A DNA stretch of 64,000 bases from contig NZ_JAFMPR010000004.1 in NCBI RefSeq assembly GCF_020667835.1, positions 124,001-188,000 of the forward strand, in the 5' to 3' direction. The notes beneath the pieces are model-generated. The model had not been told where the DNA came from and did not search any database. It saw only the letters and a list, made by a program, of their open reading frames with translations. Each line of letters opens with the position of its first letter. Within the stretch, counting starts at the first letter, position 1. Shown piece by piece: positions 53,906 to 64,000 of the stretch. A program made the translations under genes and the position numbers. The stretch is from Roseibaca sp. Y0-43. Lineage in GTDB: Bacteria; Pseudomonadota; Alphaproteobacteria; Rhodobacterales; Rhodobacteraceae.

Positions 53906-56900
53906 CGCCGCAACCCTTGCGCAGAACCGCGCGTCAGAACCGCTATCCTCGACATGGCTGTCGGCCAATGCCGGGTCGGGCAAGACCAAGGTGCTGACCG
54001 ACCGGGTGGCGCGGCTGCTGTTGCAAGGCGTCGCGCCGCAGCACATCTTGTGCCTGACCTATACCAAGGCGGCCGCAAGCGAGATGCAGAACCGCTTGTT
54101 CAAACTGCTGGGCGCTTGGGCCATGCTGCCCGATGACAAGCTGCGCGACGCCCTTGCCGCGATTGGCGAGGCGGGCAGGACAGAGGCGCATCTGGCGCGC
54201 GCACGGCGGCTGTTCGCGGGCGCGATCGAAGCGCCGGGCGGGTTGAAGATCCAGACGATCCACTCATTCTGTGCCTCGCTTCTACGCCGCTTCCCGCTAG
54301 AGGCCGACCTGTCGCCCGCTTTCACCGAAATGGACGAACGCTCTGCCCGCGCGCTGCGCGCCGAGGTGTTGGAGGATCTGGCAGAGCAGTCGGATGTGGT
54401 CGCCCAGTTGGCACAGGTGTTTACCGGGCAGGATATCGAAACCCTGCTGGCCGAGATTTGCAACAAATCCGCCCTGTTCGACGGGCCCGCACCCATTGCC
54501 GAAGATTTCGGCCTGCCCGCGGGCATGGACGAGCAGCGCTTGCTGGCAGAGGTGTTTCTGGGCAGTGAAGCGGATCTGATCGCGCAGGCGCTGCCGTTTC
54601 TGGATGCAGGGGGGGCTAACGACATCAAGGCGGCGGCCAAGTTGCGTGCCGTTGACCTCACCCGGCCAAATTTGGGGCTATTGCCCAAGCTGGAAGCCGT
54701 CTTCCTGTTTGGCAGCGGTCAAAAGGTCAACACGGCCAGAATCGACAGTTTTCCCAACAAGGACACGCGCATTGCCATGGGCGCGTTGATCGAGCCGTTC
54801 AACCAGTTCATGGCGCGGGTAGAAGCCGCGCGCCCCTTGCGCCTTGGCCTTGCTGCATTGCGCCGCGCACAAGCCCTGCACGCTTTCGCCACGCCCTTCC
54901 TTGCCGAATACCGCGCCCGAAAGGACGCGCGCGGCTGGCTGGATTTCGACGATCTGATTATCCGCACAGGCCAGCTTCTGACCGATACATCCGTCGCGCA
55001 ATGGGTGCTGTTCAAGCTGGAAGGCGGGGTCGATCATATTCTGGTCGACGAGGCGCAAGATACCAGCCCCGCGCAATGGCGTGTGATCGAATTGCTGACG
55101 CAGGAATTCACCTCTGGCCTTGGCGCGCGCGACGTGGCCCGCACGCTGTTCGTGGTCGGTGACAAGAAACAGTCGATCTATTCCTTCCAAGGGGCCGATC
55201 TGCGGGTGTTCGACAAGGTGCAAGCCGATTTCACCGAGCGCCTGACGAATGTCGGCCTGCATCTGACCCAAGCCGCGCTGGAGCATTCGTTCCGCTCGTC
55301 CGACGCGGTGCTGCGCGCGGTCGACATGACCTTTCAGACCGATGCCGAGGGTTTGGGCGGCCCGCCCACCCATATCGCCTTTCACGAGGCCATGCCGGGC
55401 CGGGTCGATCTGTGGCCTGCCATCCTGCCCGACAAGCCCGATGACAAGACCGAATGGTGTGAGCCCGTCGACACGATTTCGGACGAGCATCATACCCGCA
55501 AACTGGCCAAGACCATCGCCGCAGAGCTGCGCCGCATGATCGACGCGCGCACGCTGTTGCCACACAAGGACGGCCCCAAGGTGATGACCGAGGGCGATGT
55601 GCTGATTCTTGTGCGCAAACGATCTGGGCCGCTTTTCCACGAGATCATCACGGCCTGCAAAGCGGCCGGGTTGGCGATTGCGGGGGCGGACCGGTTGCGG
55701 CTGGGCGGCGAAATGGCGGTGCGCGACTTGACGGCGCTTCTGGCCTTTCTGGCCACGCCAGAGGACGACTTGTCGCTTGCGGCCTGCCTGCGCTCGCCCT
55801 TGTTCGGGTGGTCGGAAGATGCGCTGTATCGGCTGGCGCAGGGGCGCGCCAAGGGCGAATACCTGTGGACGCGGCTGCGCGGGCAGGGCGACACCCCCAC
55901 GCTGGAAATCTTGCGCGACCTGCGCCGACAGACCGATTTCTTGCGCCCCTATGACCTGATCGAACGGATGCTGACCCGCCATGACGGCCGCCGCCGCCTG
56001 ATCGCACGATTGGGGTCCGAGGCAGAGGACGGCATCGACGCCTTTCTTGCGCAGGCCTTGGCCTATGAGCAGGCGGAAATCCCGTCCTTGACCGGGTTCC
56101 TGACATGGCTGGAACGCGACGAGGTCGAACTGAAACGCGAATTGGACAGCGCCAGCCCCATGCTGCGGGTGATGACCGTGCATGGCGCGAAAGGTCTGGA
56201 AGCGCCGATCGTGATCCTGCCCGACACCGGGGATACGAGCTCGCCTGACAAAGACGATGTGGTCGATCTTGCAGGCCGCGCCGCATGGAAGGGCAAGGCA
56301 GGCGAGAACCCGGCCCCGCTGCAAGCCGCGCTCGACGCGCGCGCCTTGCGGCGCGCCGAAGAATCGGCGCGGCTTTTGTATGTTGCCATGACGCGCGCGG
56401 AAAGCTGGCTTATCGTGGCCGCGGCGGGCGAGGTGAAAAAGCCGGAAAGCTGGTATCTCCGTGTAGAGGCAGGCCTGCGCCTTGCCGGGGCCGAGCGGTT
56501 GGACACTCCGACCGGGCCGGACGGGCTACGACATGCCCATGGCGCTTGGCCGCAACAGGCCAAGGAAACCCCGCCAAAGACGCCCGCGCCCGTCGCCTTG
56601 GCCGACGCGCTTTGGCACCCCGCGCCACCGCCGCCCGAGCGCCCGCGCCCCTTACGTCCGTCCGATCTGGGCGGGGCCAAGGCGCTGCCGGGCGAGGCGG
56701 GACTGGATGAGGAAATGGCGCTGCGCCTTGGCACCGGGTTGCACCTGTTGCTGGAACACCTGCCACATTGGCCGCGCGACACATGGACCACGCGCGCCCC
56801 GCGCCTGTTGGCCTATCCCGAAGATGCCGAGCGCTTGCTGCCAGAGGCTGCGGCGGTGCTGGATGCGCCCGAGCTTGCCGCGCTTTTCGGCCCCGACAGC

Positions 56901-57203
56901 CTGGCCGAGGTCGAGATCGCGGGCCAGATCGGTGCGCGGCCCTTGTCGGGGGTGATCGACCGGCTGGTGGTCACGCCCGAGCATGTGCTGGCCGTGGATT
57001 ACAAATCGAACCGCATGGTGCCCGAAACGGTCGCCGAGGTTCCTGAAGGTCTGCTGCGCCAGATGGGGGCGTATCTGGTGGCGCTGGAGCAGGCATTTCC
57101 GGGCCGCCGGGTCGAGATGGCGCTTCTGTGGACGGCCACAACGCGGCTGATGCGACTGCCCGACGCGGATCTGCGCGCGGCACTTGCCCGCGCGGGCGCT
57201 TGA
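53898..57203 (+). CDS. addA: Double-strand break repair helicase AddA
   Basis: 1101-residue UvrD-type helicase/nuclease. Walker A SANAGSGKTKVLTDR near residue 20; helicase motifs LCLTYTKAAA and VDEAQDTSPAQW; VVGDKKQSIYSFQGAD; TVHGAKGLEAP; and the C-terminal nuclease with AVDYKSNR. It unwinds and cuts duplex ends with AddB. trxA follows 57 bp later on the same strand. Confidence 0.96.
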   Translation: MTDAATLAQNRASEPLSSTWLSANAGSGKTKVLTDRVARLLLQGVAPQHILCLTYTKAAASEMQNRLFKLLGAWAMLPDDKLRDALAAIGEAGRTEAHLARARRLFAGAIEAPGGLKIQTIHSFCASLLRRFPLEADLSPAFTEMDERSARALRAEVLEDLAEQSDVVAQLAQVFTGQDIETLLAEICNKSALFDGPAPIAEDFGLPAGMDEQRLLAEVFLGSEADLIAQALPFLDAGGANDIKAAAKLRAVDLTRPNLGLLPKLEAVFLFGSGQKVNTARIDSFPNKDTRIAMGALIEPFNQFMARVEAARPLRLGLAALRRAQALHAFATPFLAEYRARKDARGWLDFDDLIIRTGQLLTDTSVAQWVLFKLEGGVDHILVDEAQDTSPAQWRVIELLTQEFTSGLGARDVARTLFVVGDKKQSIYSFQGADLRVFDKVQADFTERLTNVGLHLTQAALEHSFRSSDAVLRAVDMTFQTDAEGLGGPPTHIAFHEAMPGRVDLWPAILPDKPDDKTEWCEPVDTISDEHHTRKLAKTIAAELRRMIDARTLLPHKDGPKVMTEGDVLILVRKRSGPLFHEIITACKAAGLAIAGADRLRLGGEMAVRDLTALLAFLATPEDDLSLAACLRSPLFGWSEDALYRLAQGRAKGEYLWTRLRGQGDTPTLEILRDLRRQTDFLRPYDLIERMLTRHDGRRRLIARLGSEAEDGIDAFLAQALAYEQAEIPSLTGFLTWLERDEVELKRELDSASPMLRVMTVHGAKGLEAPIVILPDTGDTSSPDKDDVVDLAGRAAWKGKAGENPAPLQAALDARALRRAEESARLLYVAMTRAESWLIVAAAGEVKKPESWYLRVEAGLRLAGAERLDTPTGPDGLRHAHGAWPQQAKETPPKTPAPVALADALWHPAPPPPERPRPLRPSDLGGAKALPGEAGLDEEMALRLGTGLHLLLEHLPHWPRDTWTTRAPRLLAYPEDAERLLPEAAAVLDAPELAALFGPDSLAEVEIAGQIGARPLSGVIDRLVVTPEHVLAVDYKSNRMVPETVAEVPEGLLRQMGAYLVALEQAFPGRRVEMALLWTATTRLMRLPDADLRAALARAGA

Positions 57204-57260
57204 ATCCGCGCGCGCGGAGGCATAATTGAGAGATAACGAAGCCAACCCATGGAGGGGCCA

Positions 57261-57581
57261 ATGCCCACAGTTGCTGTTACCGATGCCACGTTCGACGCCG
57301 AAGTGCGCCAGTCCGACATTCCCGTCGTGGTCGATTTCTGGGCCGAATGGTGCGGCCCCTGCAAGCAGATCGGCCCGGCTCTGGAAGAGCTCGCCGCCGA
57401 ATATGACGGCCGCGTGAAGATCGCCAAGGTCAACGTGGACGAAAACCCCAACACCGCCGCCGCCATGGGCATTCGCGGCATTCCCGCGCTGTTCATGTTC
57501 AAGGACGGCAAACCCGTGTCGAACAAGGTCGGCGCGGCCCCGAAATCGGCGCTGCAATCCTGGATCGACGACGCCGTGTAA
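57261..57581 (+). CDS. trxA: Thioredoxin
   Basis: 106-residue cytosolic thioredoxin with active site [10 protein letters not shown] (CGPC at about residues 30-33) and cis-Pro in IRGIPALF. Start 57261 follows GGAGGGG. Located after addA as in many Rhodobacteraceae; a terminator follows. Confidence 0.97.
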   Translation: MPTVAVTDATFDAEVRQSDIPVVVDFWAEWCGPCKQIGPALEELAAEYDGRVKIAKVNVDENPNTAAAMGIRGIPALFMFKDGKPVSNKVGAAPKSALQSWIDDAV

Positions 57582-57586
57582 AAACC

Positions 57587-57612
57587 GGGGGCCGTTTGGC
57601 CCCCTGTTCTTT
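57587..57612 (+). terminator. Intrinsic terminator after trxA
   Basis: GGGGGCC-GTTT-GGCCCCC hairpin six bases after the stop, followed by a T-rich TGTTCTTT. Confidence 0.9.
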
Positions 57613-57680
57613 CCGGTCGCATCTGCCCGCGCGGCGGATGCCTTCGGCGGGAGTATGTGTTGCAAGATGAAGAGGGCGCG

Positions 57681-58232
57681 ATGAGCGAGTTTCCCGGCTG
57701 GCATGGCACGACAATCGTAGCGGTCCGCCGAGGAGGCGAGGTCGTTGTCGCAGGCGACGGTCAGGTCTCGCTGGGCCAAACCGTCATCAAGGGCAGCGCG
57801 CGCAAGGTGCGCCGCCTTTCACCCGGCGGCTACGAGGTGGTCGCGGGCTTTGCCGGGTCCACCGCCGACGCGTTCACCCTGTTGGAGCGGCTAGAGGCGA
57901 AGCTGGAAGCAACGCCCAGCCAATTGGCCCGCGCGTCTGTCGAACTGGCGAAAGACTGGCGCACCGACAAATACCTGCAAAAGCTGGAAGCGATGCTCAT
58001 CGTGACCGACGGGCGCGACCTGTTCGTCATCACCGGCGCGGGCGACGTGCTGGAGCCGGAGCATGACATCGCCGCGATCGGGTCGGGCGGGAATTTCGCG
58101 CTCGCCGCCGCGCGCGGGCTGATGGCGACCGATATGGGCGCCGAGGAGATTGCCCGCCGCGCCATGGCCATCGCGGCGGATATTTGCGTCTATACCAACG
58201 GTAACCTGACGGTGGAGAAGATCAGCGCATGA
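57681..58232 (+). CDS. hslV: ATP-dependent protease subunit HslV
   Basis: 183-residue proteasome-like peptidase. A short propeptide MSEFPGWHG is expected to be removed to expose the catalytic Thr of [10 protein letters not shown] (Thr10). Other motifs: [24 protein letters not shown] and [15 protein letters not shown]. The alternative GTG at 57657 would add eight residues. Overlaps hslU by four bases. Confidence 0.95.
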   Translation: MSEFPGWHGTTIVAVRRGGEVVVAGDGQVSLGQTVIKGSARKVRRLSPGGYEVVAGFAGSTADAFTLLERLEAKLEATPSQLARASVELAKDWRTDKYLQKLEAMLIVTDGRDLFVITGAGDVLEPEHDIAAIGSGGNFALAAARGLMATDMGAEEIARRAMAIAADICVYTNGNLTVEKISA

Positions 58233-59530
58233 CCGACCTGACCCCGCGCGAAATCGTGTCTGAACTGGACCGCTTCATCATCGGCCAAGCCGAGGCCAAG
58301 CGCGCGGTGGCTGTGGCGCTGCGGAGCCGTTGGCGGCGCAAGCAACTCAGCGCAGAATTGCGGGACGAGGTTTATCCCAAGAATATCCTGATGATCGGCC
58401 CGACCGGCGTGGGCAAGACAGAAATCAGCCGCCGCTTGGCGAAGCTTGCGAAAGCGCCCTTCATCAAGGTCGAGGCCACGAAATTTACCGAAGTCGGCTA
58501 TGTCGGCCGCGATGTAGAGCAGATCATCCGCGATCTGGTCGATGCCGCGATTGCCCAGACACGCGAGCATATGCGCGAGGCCGTCAAGGCGCGCGCGCAC
58601 AAGGCCGCGGAGGACCGGGTGATAGAGGCCATCGCGGGCAAGGACGCCCGCGACGCCACGCGAGAGATGTTCCGCCGCAAGCTGCTGGCGGGCGAGTTGG
58701 ACGACACCGAGATCGAGATCGAGCTGGCCGATACCAGCAACCCGATGGGCGGCATGTTCGACATGCCGGGCCAGCCGCCGCAGATGATGAATATCGCCGA
58801 CCTGTTCGGCAAGGCGCTGGGCGGGCGCACCACGCGCAAGAAGGTGACGGTGGCCGAAAGCCACGAGCTTTTGATCGCGGAGGAGGCCGACAAGCTGCTG
58901 GATGATGAGGCCGTGAAACTGGCCGCGCTAGAGGCTGTGCAGGAGAACGGCATTGTTTTCCTTGATGAAATCGACAAGGTCTGTGCCCGCGCCGATGCGC
59001 GCGGGGCCGATGTCAGCCGCGAAGGCGTGCAGCGCGACCTGCTGCCGCTGATCGAGGGCACGACCGTCAGCACCAAGCATGGGCCGGTCAAGACCGATCA
59101 TATCCTGTTCATCGCCTCGGGGGCGTTCCATGTGGCAAAACCCTCTGACCTGCTGCCGGAATTGCAGGGCCGTCTGCCCATCCGGGTGGAACTGCGCCCG
59201 CTGACAGAGGGCGATTTCGTGCGCATCCTGACGGAAACCGACAATGCGCTGACCCGGCAATACACCGCGCTGATGGGCACCGAAGAAGTGGCCGTGACAT
59301 TCGCCGAGGACGGGATTGCCGCGCTCGCCCGCATTGCCGCCGAGGTGAACCAATCGGTCGAGAATATCGGCGCGCGCCGCCTTTACACCGTCATGGAGCG
59401 CGTGTTCGAAGAACTGTCCTTCCACGCGCCGGATCGCGCCGGGCAAGAGGTTGTGGTCGATGCGGCCTTTGTCGAACGCAATATCGGCGATCTGGCCCGG
59501 TCCGCCGATCTTAGCCGCTACGTGCTCTGA
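58229..59530 (+). CDS. hslU: HslU ATPase/unfoldase subunit
   Basis: 433-residue AAA+ hexamer that unfolds substrates and feeds them to HslV. Walker [10 protein letters not shown] at about 57-65; pore motif in EVGYVGRDV; Walker [11 protein letters not shown] near 250; sensor and C-terminal SADLSRYVL tail that activates HslV. Confidence 0.97.
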   Translation: MTDLTPREIVSELDRFIIGQAEAKRAVAVALRSRWRRKQLSAELRDEVYPKNILMIGPTGVGKTEISRRLAKLAKAPFIKVEATKFTEVGYVGRDVEQIIRDLVDAAIAQTREHMREAVKARAHKAAEDRVIEAIAGKDARDATREMFRRKLLAGELDDTEIEIELADTSNPMGGMFDMPGQPPQMMNIADLFGKALGGRTTRKKVTVAESHELLIAEEADKLLDDEAVKLAALEAVQENGIVFLDEIDKVCARADARGADVSREGVQRDLLPLIEGTTVSTKHGPVKTDHILFIASGAFHVAKPSDLLPELQGRLPIRVELRPLTEGDFVRILTETDNALTRQYTALMGTEEVAVTFAEDGIAALARIAAEVNQSVENIGARRLYTVMERVFEELSFHAPDRAGQEVVVDAAFVERNIGDLARSADLSRYVL

Positions 59531-59612
59531 TCCGCTTGCAGCACTGGACGGGCGCGCAGATATTCTTATATAATCGCTCAGGAAATGACTTGTCCGAGGG
59601 AAGGGGTGGCCC

Positions 59613-59963
59613 ATGCCACAAGACGAAGGCGATCTGCTGATCAAGCCCTCCAGCACCGAGCACGACCTGTACGAGCCAATCGTAGAGGCCTGCAAGACGG
59701 TCTATGACCCGGAAATCCCGGTGAATATCTTTGACCTTGGGCTGATCTACACGATCACCATATCCGACGCGGGAGAGGTCGAGGTCATCATGACCCTGAC
59801 CGCACCGGGTTGCCCTGTCGCCGGGGAAATGCCGGGCTGGGTGGCCAATGCGGTCGAAGCCGTGCCCGGCGTGCAATCGGTGAATGTCGAGATGACCTTC
59901 GACCCGCAATGGGGCATGGACATGATGTCGGACGAAGCGCGGCTGGAATTGGGGTTCATGTGA
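59613..59963 (+). CDS. sufT: MIP18/SufT-like Fe-S assembly protein
   Basis: 116-residue DUF59/MIP18 family protein. DPEIPVNIFDLGLIY near residue 35 and LTAPGCPVAGEMPGWV near 65 with its conserved Cys are the family core. SufT-type proteins assist maturation of [4Fe-4S] proteins. Located outside a suf operon but near an IscA-like gene. Stop overlaps the next start (TGATG). Confidence 0.85.
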   Translation: MPQDEGDLLIKPSSTEHDLYEPIVEACKTVYDPEIPVNIFDLGLIYTITISDAGEVEVIMTLTAPGCPVAGEMPGWVANAVEAVPGVQSVNVEMTFDPQWGMDMMSDEARLELGFM

Positions 59964-60526
59964 TGGAAACGCTCTTGTCCGAACGCGACAAGATGCTGTC
60001 GGGCGCGCCCTATGATCCGGGCTGTCCCGACCTGGTGGCGATCCGCAAACGTGCTCAGGCACTGATGCGGTCCTATAACCAGACCATATTGGGCGATCCG
60101 GAACGCGCAGAGCTGATGCAAGAGTTGCTGGGCACATGGAATGGCGCGGTGATCCGCCCGCCGTTTCATGTCGATTACGGCGTGAATATTCATTTTGGGC
60201 CGGGCTGTTTCGCGAATTTCAACCTTGTCGTGCTGGATGTCTGCGATGTGCGCATAGGCGCGCGCACCCAGATCGGGCCGAATGTGCAGATCCTGACCGC
60301 CGACCACCCGCGCGATGCCGCAAGCCGCGCCAAGGGGGTGGAATGGGGTGCGCCCATTGCCATCGGCGAAGATGTCTGGATCGGCGGCGGCGCGATCATT
60401 CTGCCCGGCGTCACCGTGGGTGACGGGGCAATCATCGCGGCAGGGGCCGTGGTCACGCGCGATGTGCCTGCGGGCGCGACCGCGCGGGGCAACCCGGCGC
60501 GATGCCATGACGGAAAAGAGGGCTGA
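59963..60526 (+). CDS. Maltose O-acetyltransferase-type hexapeptide transferase
   Basis: 187-residue left-handed beta-helix acetyltransferase. N-terminal Mac domain (MLSGAPYDPGCPDLV) and hexapeptide repeats (IGARTQIGPN, IGEDVWIGGGAII, VGDGAIIAAGAVV) with catalytic His in TADHPRD. It moves acetyl from acetyl-CoA to a sugar or related hydroxyl; the true acceptor is unknown. Confidence 0.9.
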   Translation: METLLSERDKMLSGAPYDPGCPDLVAIRKRAQALMRSYNQTILGDPERAELMQELLGTWNGAVIRPPFHVDYGVNIHFGPGCFANFNLVVLDVCDVRIGARTQIGPNVQILTADHPRDAASRAKGVEWGAPIAIGEDVWIGGGAIILPGVTVGDGAIIAAGAVVTRDVPAGATARGNPARCHDGKEG

Positions 60527-60527
60527 C

Positions 60528-60920
60528 ATGTTTGGTATTCCCGGCAAATCCCCGGTCACGATGACCCCGGCTGCCGTGCGGCAGATCAAGCGCCTGATGG
60601 AGCGTGAGGGCGCGCAGGGCTTGCGCGTCGGCGTCAAGAAGGGCGGCTGCGCGGGCATGGAATACACCATGGAAACCGCGCAAGAGGTGGGTCAGCACGA
60701 AGAAGTTGTTGAGCAGGACGGTGCGCGCGTGCTGATCGCGCCGATGGCCCAGATGTTCCTGTTCGGCACAGAAATCGACTATGAAACCGGACTGATCGAA
60801 AGCGGTTTCAAGTTCCGCAACCCGAACGTGACCGAAGCTTGCGGTTGCGGGGAATCGATCAAGTTCGATGATGTCGACACCTTGACCGAACGCATGAACG
60901 CCGCCCGCGCCCAAGGCTGA
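60528..60920 (+). CDS. A-type Fe-S carrier (IscA/SufA/HesB family)
   Basis: 130 residues. The three conserved cysteines appear in [10 protein letters not shown] and [11 protein letters not shown] (C-x63/64-C-x-C). This family carries or transfers Fe-S clusters. Start 60528 (MFGIPG) follows GAGGG; an upstream ATG at 60507 would extend into the acetyltransferase tail. Clustered with the SufT-like gene. Confidence 0.9.
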   Translation: MFGIPGKSPVTMTPAAVRQIKRLMEREGAQGLRVGVKKGGCAGMEYTMETAQEVGQHEEVVEQDGARVLIAPMAQMFLFGTEIDYETGLIESGFKFRNPNVTEACGCGESIKFDDVDTLTERMNAARAQG

Positions 60921-60976
60921 TTGCATCCTGCCCCGGTGGCGCGTATCCCTGTTGGTGCATAACAGGAGGATCGCCC

Positions 60977-61701
<725 letters not shown>

Positions 61702-61705
<4 letters not shown>

Positions 61706-62382
61706 ACCCGGTGGCCCAGCGACGGGGTGGCGATGGCGGCAAAGAGCACGCCGCCCACAAAGCCACCTAAGTGCGCTTCCCAAGCCAGCATCCCGGACAT
61801 CAGCAGCCACAGAACCACGTTCAGAAGGGCCAGGCCCACCAATGAGCGCCAAAGCGGGCGCATCGGGCTGCCCAAGTGGTGACGCAACTGCCATTCCCAG
61901 AATTTCCACGCGCCGATCAGCCCGAACACGGCCCCTGACGCGCCCACCATCGGGGTTTCGGAATTCGACAGAAGCGCAAACCCCGCACCCCCGGCAAATG
62001 CACTGACGGCATAGAGCAGCAAAAACCCTTTTGGCCCGACCCGTGCCACCACGATGCCGCCCAAGGCCAGCACCGCAACCATGTTCCCCAGCAGGTGCAG
62101 CAGACTGCCGTGCAAGAAAGCATGGGTGAAGAACATGGCTATCGGCTGGCCGGGATAGACCGGCTCCCAACCCGACAGCAGGCCGTTCCAGAACGCGCCA
62201 TACATCAGGAACACGCCACGCAGCCGCTCGAAGCCCAAAAGCCCGGTTTCGCCAAGTGTCAGCAGAATCTCGGGCACACAGGTCAGCGCCACCAGCCACA
62301 GAACGGCGGGGGTGTTTGTAACGGTCGGAAAGACGATGTTGCGTGGGGCCATAAGCGCGGCTTTGACATTCTCTTCCACCAT
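61702..62382 (-). CDS. Rhomboid-family intramembrane serine protease
   Basis: 226 residues with about six membrane helices. Catalytic Ser in [11 protein letters not shown], His in AHLGGFVGG and the HxxxN segment [11 protein letters not shown] are all present, so it is probably active. It cleaves membrane-embedded substrates; none is identified. Start 62382 is preferred over an internal Met at 62352. Confidence 0.9.
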
Positions 62383-62467
62383 ATGCAAGTCATCCTGCGC
62401 GGGCCGCAAGGCGCGCGCTGTCCGACTCACCGTCGTGGAGGACCGAATGTGGGGGCGCATCTTCTGG

Positions 62468-63163
62468 TCAGTAACCCGTGCTGCGGATCAGGGTGCGAAG
62501 CGTTTCCCACACCAGGATAAGGTCGTTTTTCAGGCTGAGCGTGCGGGCATATTCCGCATCGATCTGGGCACGCCGCCGGAAATGGGCGTCATTGCGTTCC
62601 GACACCTGCCATTTGCCCGAAATGCCGGGGCGCAGTGACAGGTAGACGGGCAAGGTCGGGCCGTAGATCTCGACTTGGTCAAGCATCATGGGACGCGGGC
62701 CAAGCAGGCTCATATCGCCTTTCAAAACGTTGAAAAGCTGGGGAATTTCATCCATCGAGGTGCGGCGCAACACGGCGCCTACGCGCGTGACACGCGGGTC
62801 GTTCTTCAGCTTTTGGGTGGTTTCCCATTCCTGCCGGCGTTCCGGGTTTTCGCGCAACAGTTCCTCCAGCATCTGGTCGGCATTCTCGCGCATGCTGGAG
62901 AATTTCCAGATGCGGAACACGCGTCCATGCTGGCCAAGGCGCGCCTGGCTGTAGAAGACGGGATTGCCGGACATGGCATTCGCGATCGCGGCGACAAGCA
63001 TGATCGGGATCACGAAGGGCAGGGCGGTCAGAACGATGGCAAGATCAAGCGCGCGCTTGCCGAACCGCGCGTAAAAACCGCGCGCCGCTTCCAGCTCCGC
63101 ATTCTCGATACGGGACACGACTTCGGCGACCTTCATCTTTTGTTGCTGAAAAGGGATCGTCAT
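62468..63163 (-). CDS. Undecaprenyl-phosphate sugar phosphotransferase (bacterial sugar transferase)
   Basis: 231-residue polyprenyl-phosphate sugar-1-phosphate transferase of the WbaP/ExoY/PglC group. One membrane helix (about 46-66), then KFSSMREN, the catalytic pair in RRTSMDEIPQ and LLGPRPMM. It starts lipid-linked repeat-unit assembly for exopolysaccharide or O-antigen. AGGGAG precedes the ATG. Divergent from the partial ATPase gene. Confidence 0.92.
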   Translation of the reverse strand: MTIPFQQQKMKVAEVVSRIENAELEAARGFYARFGKRALDLAIVLTALPFVIPIMLVAAIANAMSGNPVFYSQARLGQHGRVFRIWKFSSMRENADQMLEELLRENPERRQEWETTQKLKNDPRVTRVGAVLRRTSMDEIPQLFNVLKGDMSLLGPRPMMLDQVEIYGPTLPVYLSLRPGISGKWQVSERNDAHFRRRAQIDAEYARTLSLKNDLILVWETLRTLIRSTGY

Positions 63164-63611
63164 CGGTTGCTCCCTGCCATCATCACGCACTCACACACAC
63201 TGACGCCCCTGTTAGAGTCACTATCGACCAAGACCCGGTCACTACACCCGGCGTTCATGGCACCAATAAGGTGACAAAGAGACTTAAAACTAACTTACGC
63301 TTAACCATCCGGTAATTCACTAAAAAACCCCGAATGGGCGGCTTGCTGCCGAAGCAACGCGGGCGATTGTATGCCCGCCGGGGACAAACGCGCGCAGGTG
63401 CCGGTTCTGTTTCAAATTCACGGCAAACGCTTGTGCCACAGGCCTGTCAACAAGGCGCTCACGGCTGATTCGCAGGCTGCGATACCGGTCGCCATTTGGC
63501 GCGGACCCCCGGCGAGAATGTCACGCCCCTGCCGTCTTTGCGCTTGAATTTCGTCATTTCAAAGCGGTATCGCAGAAGCAGCGCGGGTCTGCGCAAATGG
63601 CAAAGGGCAGA
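63164..63611. other. Divergent intergenic region of the exopolysaccharide-type locus
   Basis: About 448 bp without a credible gene. It includes an AT-rich patch near 63270-63335 with a CtrA-like element and a dyad GCGGGC-N8-GCCCGC at 63359-63378. Likely holds promoters for the divergent sugar transferase and ATPase genes. Confidence 0.6.
63284..63306. promoter_or_regulatory. Imperfect CtrA-like site
   Basis: TTAA-N7-TTAC followed two bases later by TTAACC. One mismatch to the full consensus plus an adjacent half-site, in the AT-rich part of the intergenic region. Confidence 0.3.
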
Positions 63612-64000
63612 ATGGCACACGGGTTTTCCTCATATCTGGACCATTTCGGGTTCAAGCAAAGGCCGTTCTCGTTAACGCCCGATCCCGAATTCCTGTTCTG
63701 GTCCGATACCGCGCGCGGTGCCTATGCCATGTTGCAATACGGGCTTGCGACGCGTGCGCCGATCACGCTTCTGACAGGCGAAATCGGGGCGGGGAAAACG
63801 GTTCTGCTTCAGCATTTCATCGAGGAAGCGGATGACGACGACAGCCTGTCCATCGCGCTTGTGACCAACACCCGCCCCAACACGCGCGAGATTTTGCAAT
63901 GGCTGCTGCCAGAGCTGACGCAAAGTGACCTGAGCGACGAATCCAAGTTTCTGAAGGTGCAGGAATTCCTGATCCAGGAGTTCAACGAGGGCCGCCGCGT
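63612..64000 (+). CDS. AAA ATPase, ExeA/exopolysaccharide-locus type (partial, 3' end outside window)
   Basis: 129 codons are visible. The protein starts MAHGFSSYLDHFGFKQRPFS, typical of the ExeA-like ATPases (HFGF--RPF-L-PDP-F) found in exopolysaccharide and secretion loci. Walker A is TGEIGAGKTVLL near residue 59. The rest lies beyond the window, where polysaccharide export genes would be expected. Role probably in regulating polymer export or length. Confidence 0.85.
   Translation, partial: MAHGFSSYLDHFGFKQRPFSLTPDPEFLFWSDTARGAYAMLQYGLATRAPITLLTGEIGAGKTVLLQHFIEEADDDDSLSIALVTNTRPNTREILQWLLPELTQSDLSDESKFLKVQEFLIQEFNEGRR

Noticed and set aside
51356-54046. A long open frame (about 896 codons) on the minus strand opposite addB
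   Set aside because: It is antisense to a clear AddB/AddA pair, has no domain or signal sequence, and shows the Arg/Gln/His-rich composition typical of mirror frames in high-GC DNA.

Overview
The window is high-GC DNA (roughly 63-66% by eye) from an alphaproteobacterium, most likely a member of the Rhodobacteraceae. The evidence is gene content and order: the flaF-flbT flagellin locus, hflK-hflC-DUF2065-degP, a PAS protein next to tsaE followed by addB-addA-trxA, hslV-hslU, a short second GltX, AcuI, and a FeS-type cryptochrome of the CryB class. Species cannot be read from the sequence. Genes are tightly packed, with many ATGA or TAATG stop/start overlaps. I see no insertion sequence, prophage, CRISPR array or rRNA, and one tRNA gene (Met, CAT).

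Layout. 1-4313: a minus-strand amino-acid ABC transporter (partial permease, permease, binding protein) with a D-cysteine desulfhydrase / L-cysteate sulfo-lyase family enzyme, divergent from a LysR regulator. 4377-13956: tRNA-Met, mnmH, ybbP-ybbA divergent from a tesA-like esterase, a second gltX with a small secreted protein, a zincin, a membrane-fused spermidine-synthase-like protein and an Imm11/DUF1629-like protein. 14190-17937: SLC13 permease, acuI, membrane-anchored cytochrome c. 17942-24507: a two-component system divergent from a glucose/mannose-type ABC importer. 24843-30648: a flagellar block (DUF1217, flbT, flaF, flagellin, flgN-like and flgJ-like on minus; fliK and flgD on plus). 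30660-39327: hisC, FeS-cryptochrome with an SDR, DUF3253 and DUF2798 proteins, ileS, a VOC protein, cutA and a glycosyltransferase-like protein. 39457-48599: sdaA, cytochrome c lipoprotein, rpiA, gor, hflKC-DUF2065-degP, a peptidoglycan-binding protein and a 2Fe-2S ferredoxin. 48690-57581: PAS protein (DivL candidate), tsaE, addB, addA, trxA. 57681-61705: hslVU, SufT-like, acetyltransferase, IscA-like, tpiA. 61702-64000: rhomboid protease, then the edge of an exopolysaccharide-type locus (sugar transferase; partial AAA ATPase).

Most of this is ordinary chromosomal backbone. The points worth a second look are mainly regulatory or contextual. There is a full CtrA-type site (TTAA-N7-TTAAC) upstream of the DivL-like PAS protein. 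Two TGTAACA direct repeats at 10-bp pitch lie between the two-component system and the sugar importer. tsaE and addB overlap directly where a phosphotransferase/nucleotidyltransferase pair is often found. A lone Imm11-like gene has no visible toxin. The desulfhydrase/sulfo-lyase has its own importer and LysR regulator. Several unexplained inverted repeats were found, and one sigma-54-like promoter faces antisense into the flagellar block. I did not find a clearly new multi-gene system.
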